Origin: DSUN01 sp035527715
Lineage (GTDB): Bacteria > Planctomycetota > PUPC01 > DSUN01
Direction of reading: 5' to 3'
Assembly (NCBI GenBank): GCA_035527715.1
Contig: DATKZY010000157.1
Coordinates: 1-62,461, forward strand
Length of the DNA: 62,461 nucleotides
Shown here: positions 62,386 to 62,461 of the stretch, one piece after another
Layout of the letters: every line of letters begins with the position of its first letter
Position numbering within the stretch: the stretch's first letter is position 1
The notes under the pieces: model-generated
What the model saw: the letters and a program-made list of their open reading frames with translations, nothing else
Databases searched by the model: none
Told to the model about the DNA's origin: nothing
Program-made: the position numbers and the translations under genes

Positions 62386-62461
62386 ATGATGGGGAAACAG
62401 GTTCGCCAAGAGGCTCTGTATGTCGTGGGGATCAGCCTGGAGAAGCGGGTGCGCGAGGACC
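62386..62461 (+). CDS. Start of a DDE transposase, IS1182/IS5-like (partial)
   Basis: Only 25 codons are visible before the window ends. MMGKQVRQEALYVVGISLEK followed by RVRED resembles the N-terminus of IS1182-type transposases (MMG-K-Q-x-x-x-x-ALF...LE-x-x-VP-x-DH). The family call rests on this short stretch. Confidence 0.5.
   Translation, partial: MMGKQVRQEALYVVGISLEKRVRED

Overview
The window is high-G+C DNA from a bacterium that I would place in the PVC group, most likely Planctomycetota. The basis is gene content: many secreted carbohydrate-active or beta-propeller proteins, a PF12831-type FAD-oxidoreductase expansion, a sulfatase-fold enzyme, an ECF sigma/FecR pair, and Tat-exported oxidoreductases. 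This is inference; there is no rRNA or marker set here. I saw no rRNA, tRNA or CRISPR.

Left part (1-14.3 kb): a membrane-anchored coiled-coil protein is divergent from a folK - deoxynucleoside kinase - panC operon. Then comes a TrlF-like ATPase whose 5' end is cut off next to a decayed IS701-type element. A divergent pair follows, a 1405-residue surface or periplasmic propeller protein and a Kelch protein, and then a small exported TPR-like protein.

Accessory and catabolic part (14.3-45.2 kb): an MntA/HepT pair, a Gfo/Idh/MocA oxidoreductase, an FRG-domain protein, and a UPF0175 antitoxin whose PIN partner is truncated and fused in frame to a sialidase-like gene. These lead into a co-directional run of three FAD-dependent oxidoreductases, a fused duplicated membrane protein and a secreted esterase. 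On the other strand lies a likely operon: SGNH hydrolase, discoidin-like protein, DUF4258/DUF2283 pair, sulfatase-fold enzyme with Thr at the nucleophile position, GH42 beta-galactosidase. Next come a beta-helix protein, ECF sigma and FecR proteins, a TIR protein, a fourth FAD oxidoreductase overlapping a lipoprotein esterase, and a metallophosphoesterase.

Right part (45.3-59.4 kb): a co-oriented minus-strand cluster, in transcription order NrpR-like regulator, purF, LRR protein, carA, guaA, hisH, hisF, carB, pyrG. Apart from the regulator and the LRR protein, every gene encodes a glutamine amidotransferase or its synthase partner from purine, pyrimidine, arginine/carbamoyl-phosphate or histidine synthesis. 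The head gene resembles the 2-oxoglutarate-sensing nitrogen regulator NrpR. This looks like a physical regulon for glutamine-consuming enzymes. Its spacers carry palindromes built of short tandem units in which the upstream gene's stop codon is part of the repeat, and guaA carries an in-frame palindromic insertion.

Right edge (59.4-62.5 kb): an orphan small ORF behind a strong promoter, a solo IS end, a TIR - zinc-ribbon - TerB-like protein, a MITE-like repeat, a direct repeat, and the start of a transposase.

Many promoters are visible as near-consensus TTGACA-16/18-TATNAT pairs. Short-unit arrays sit at many gene borders.
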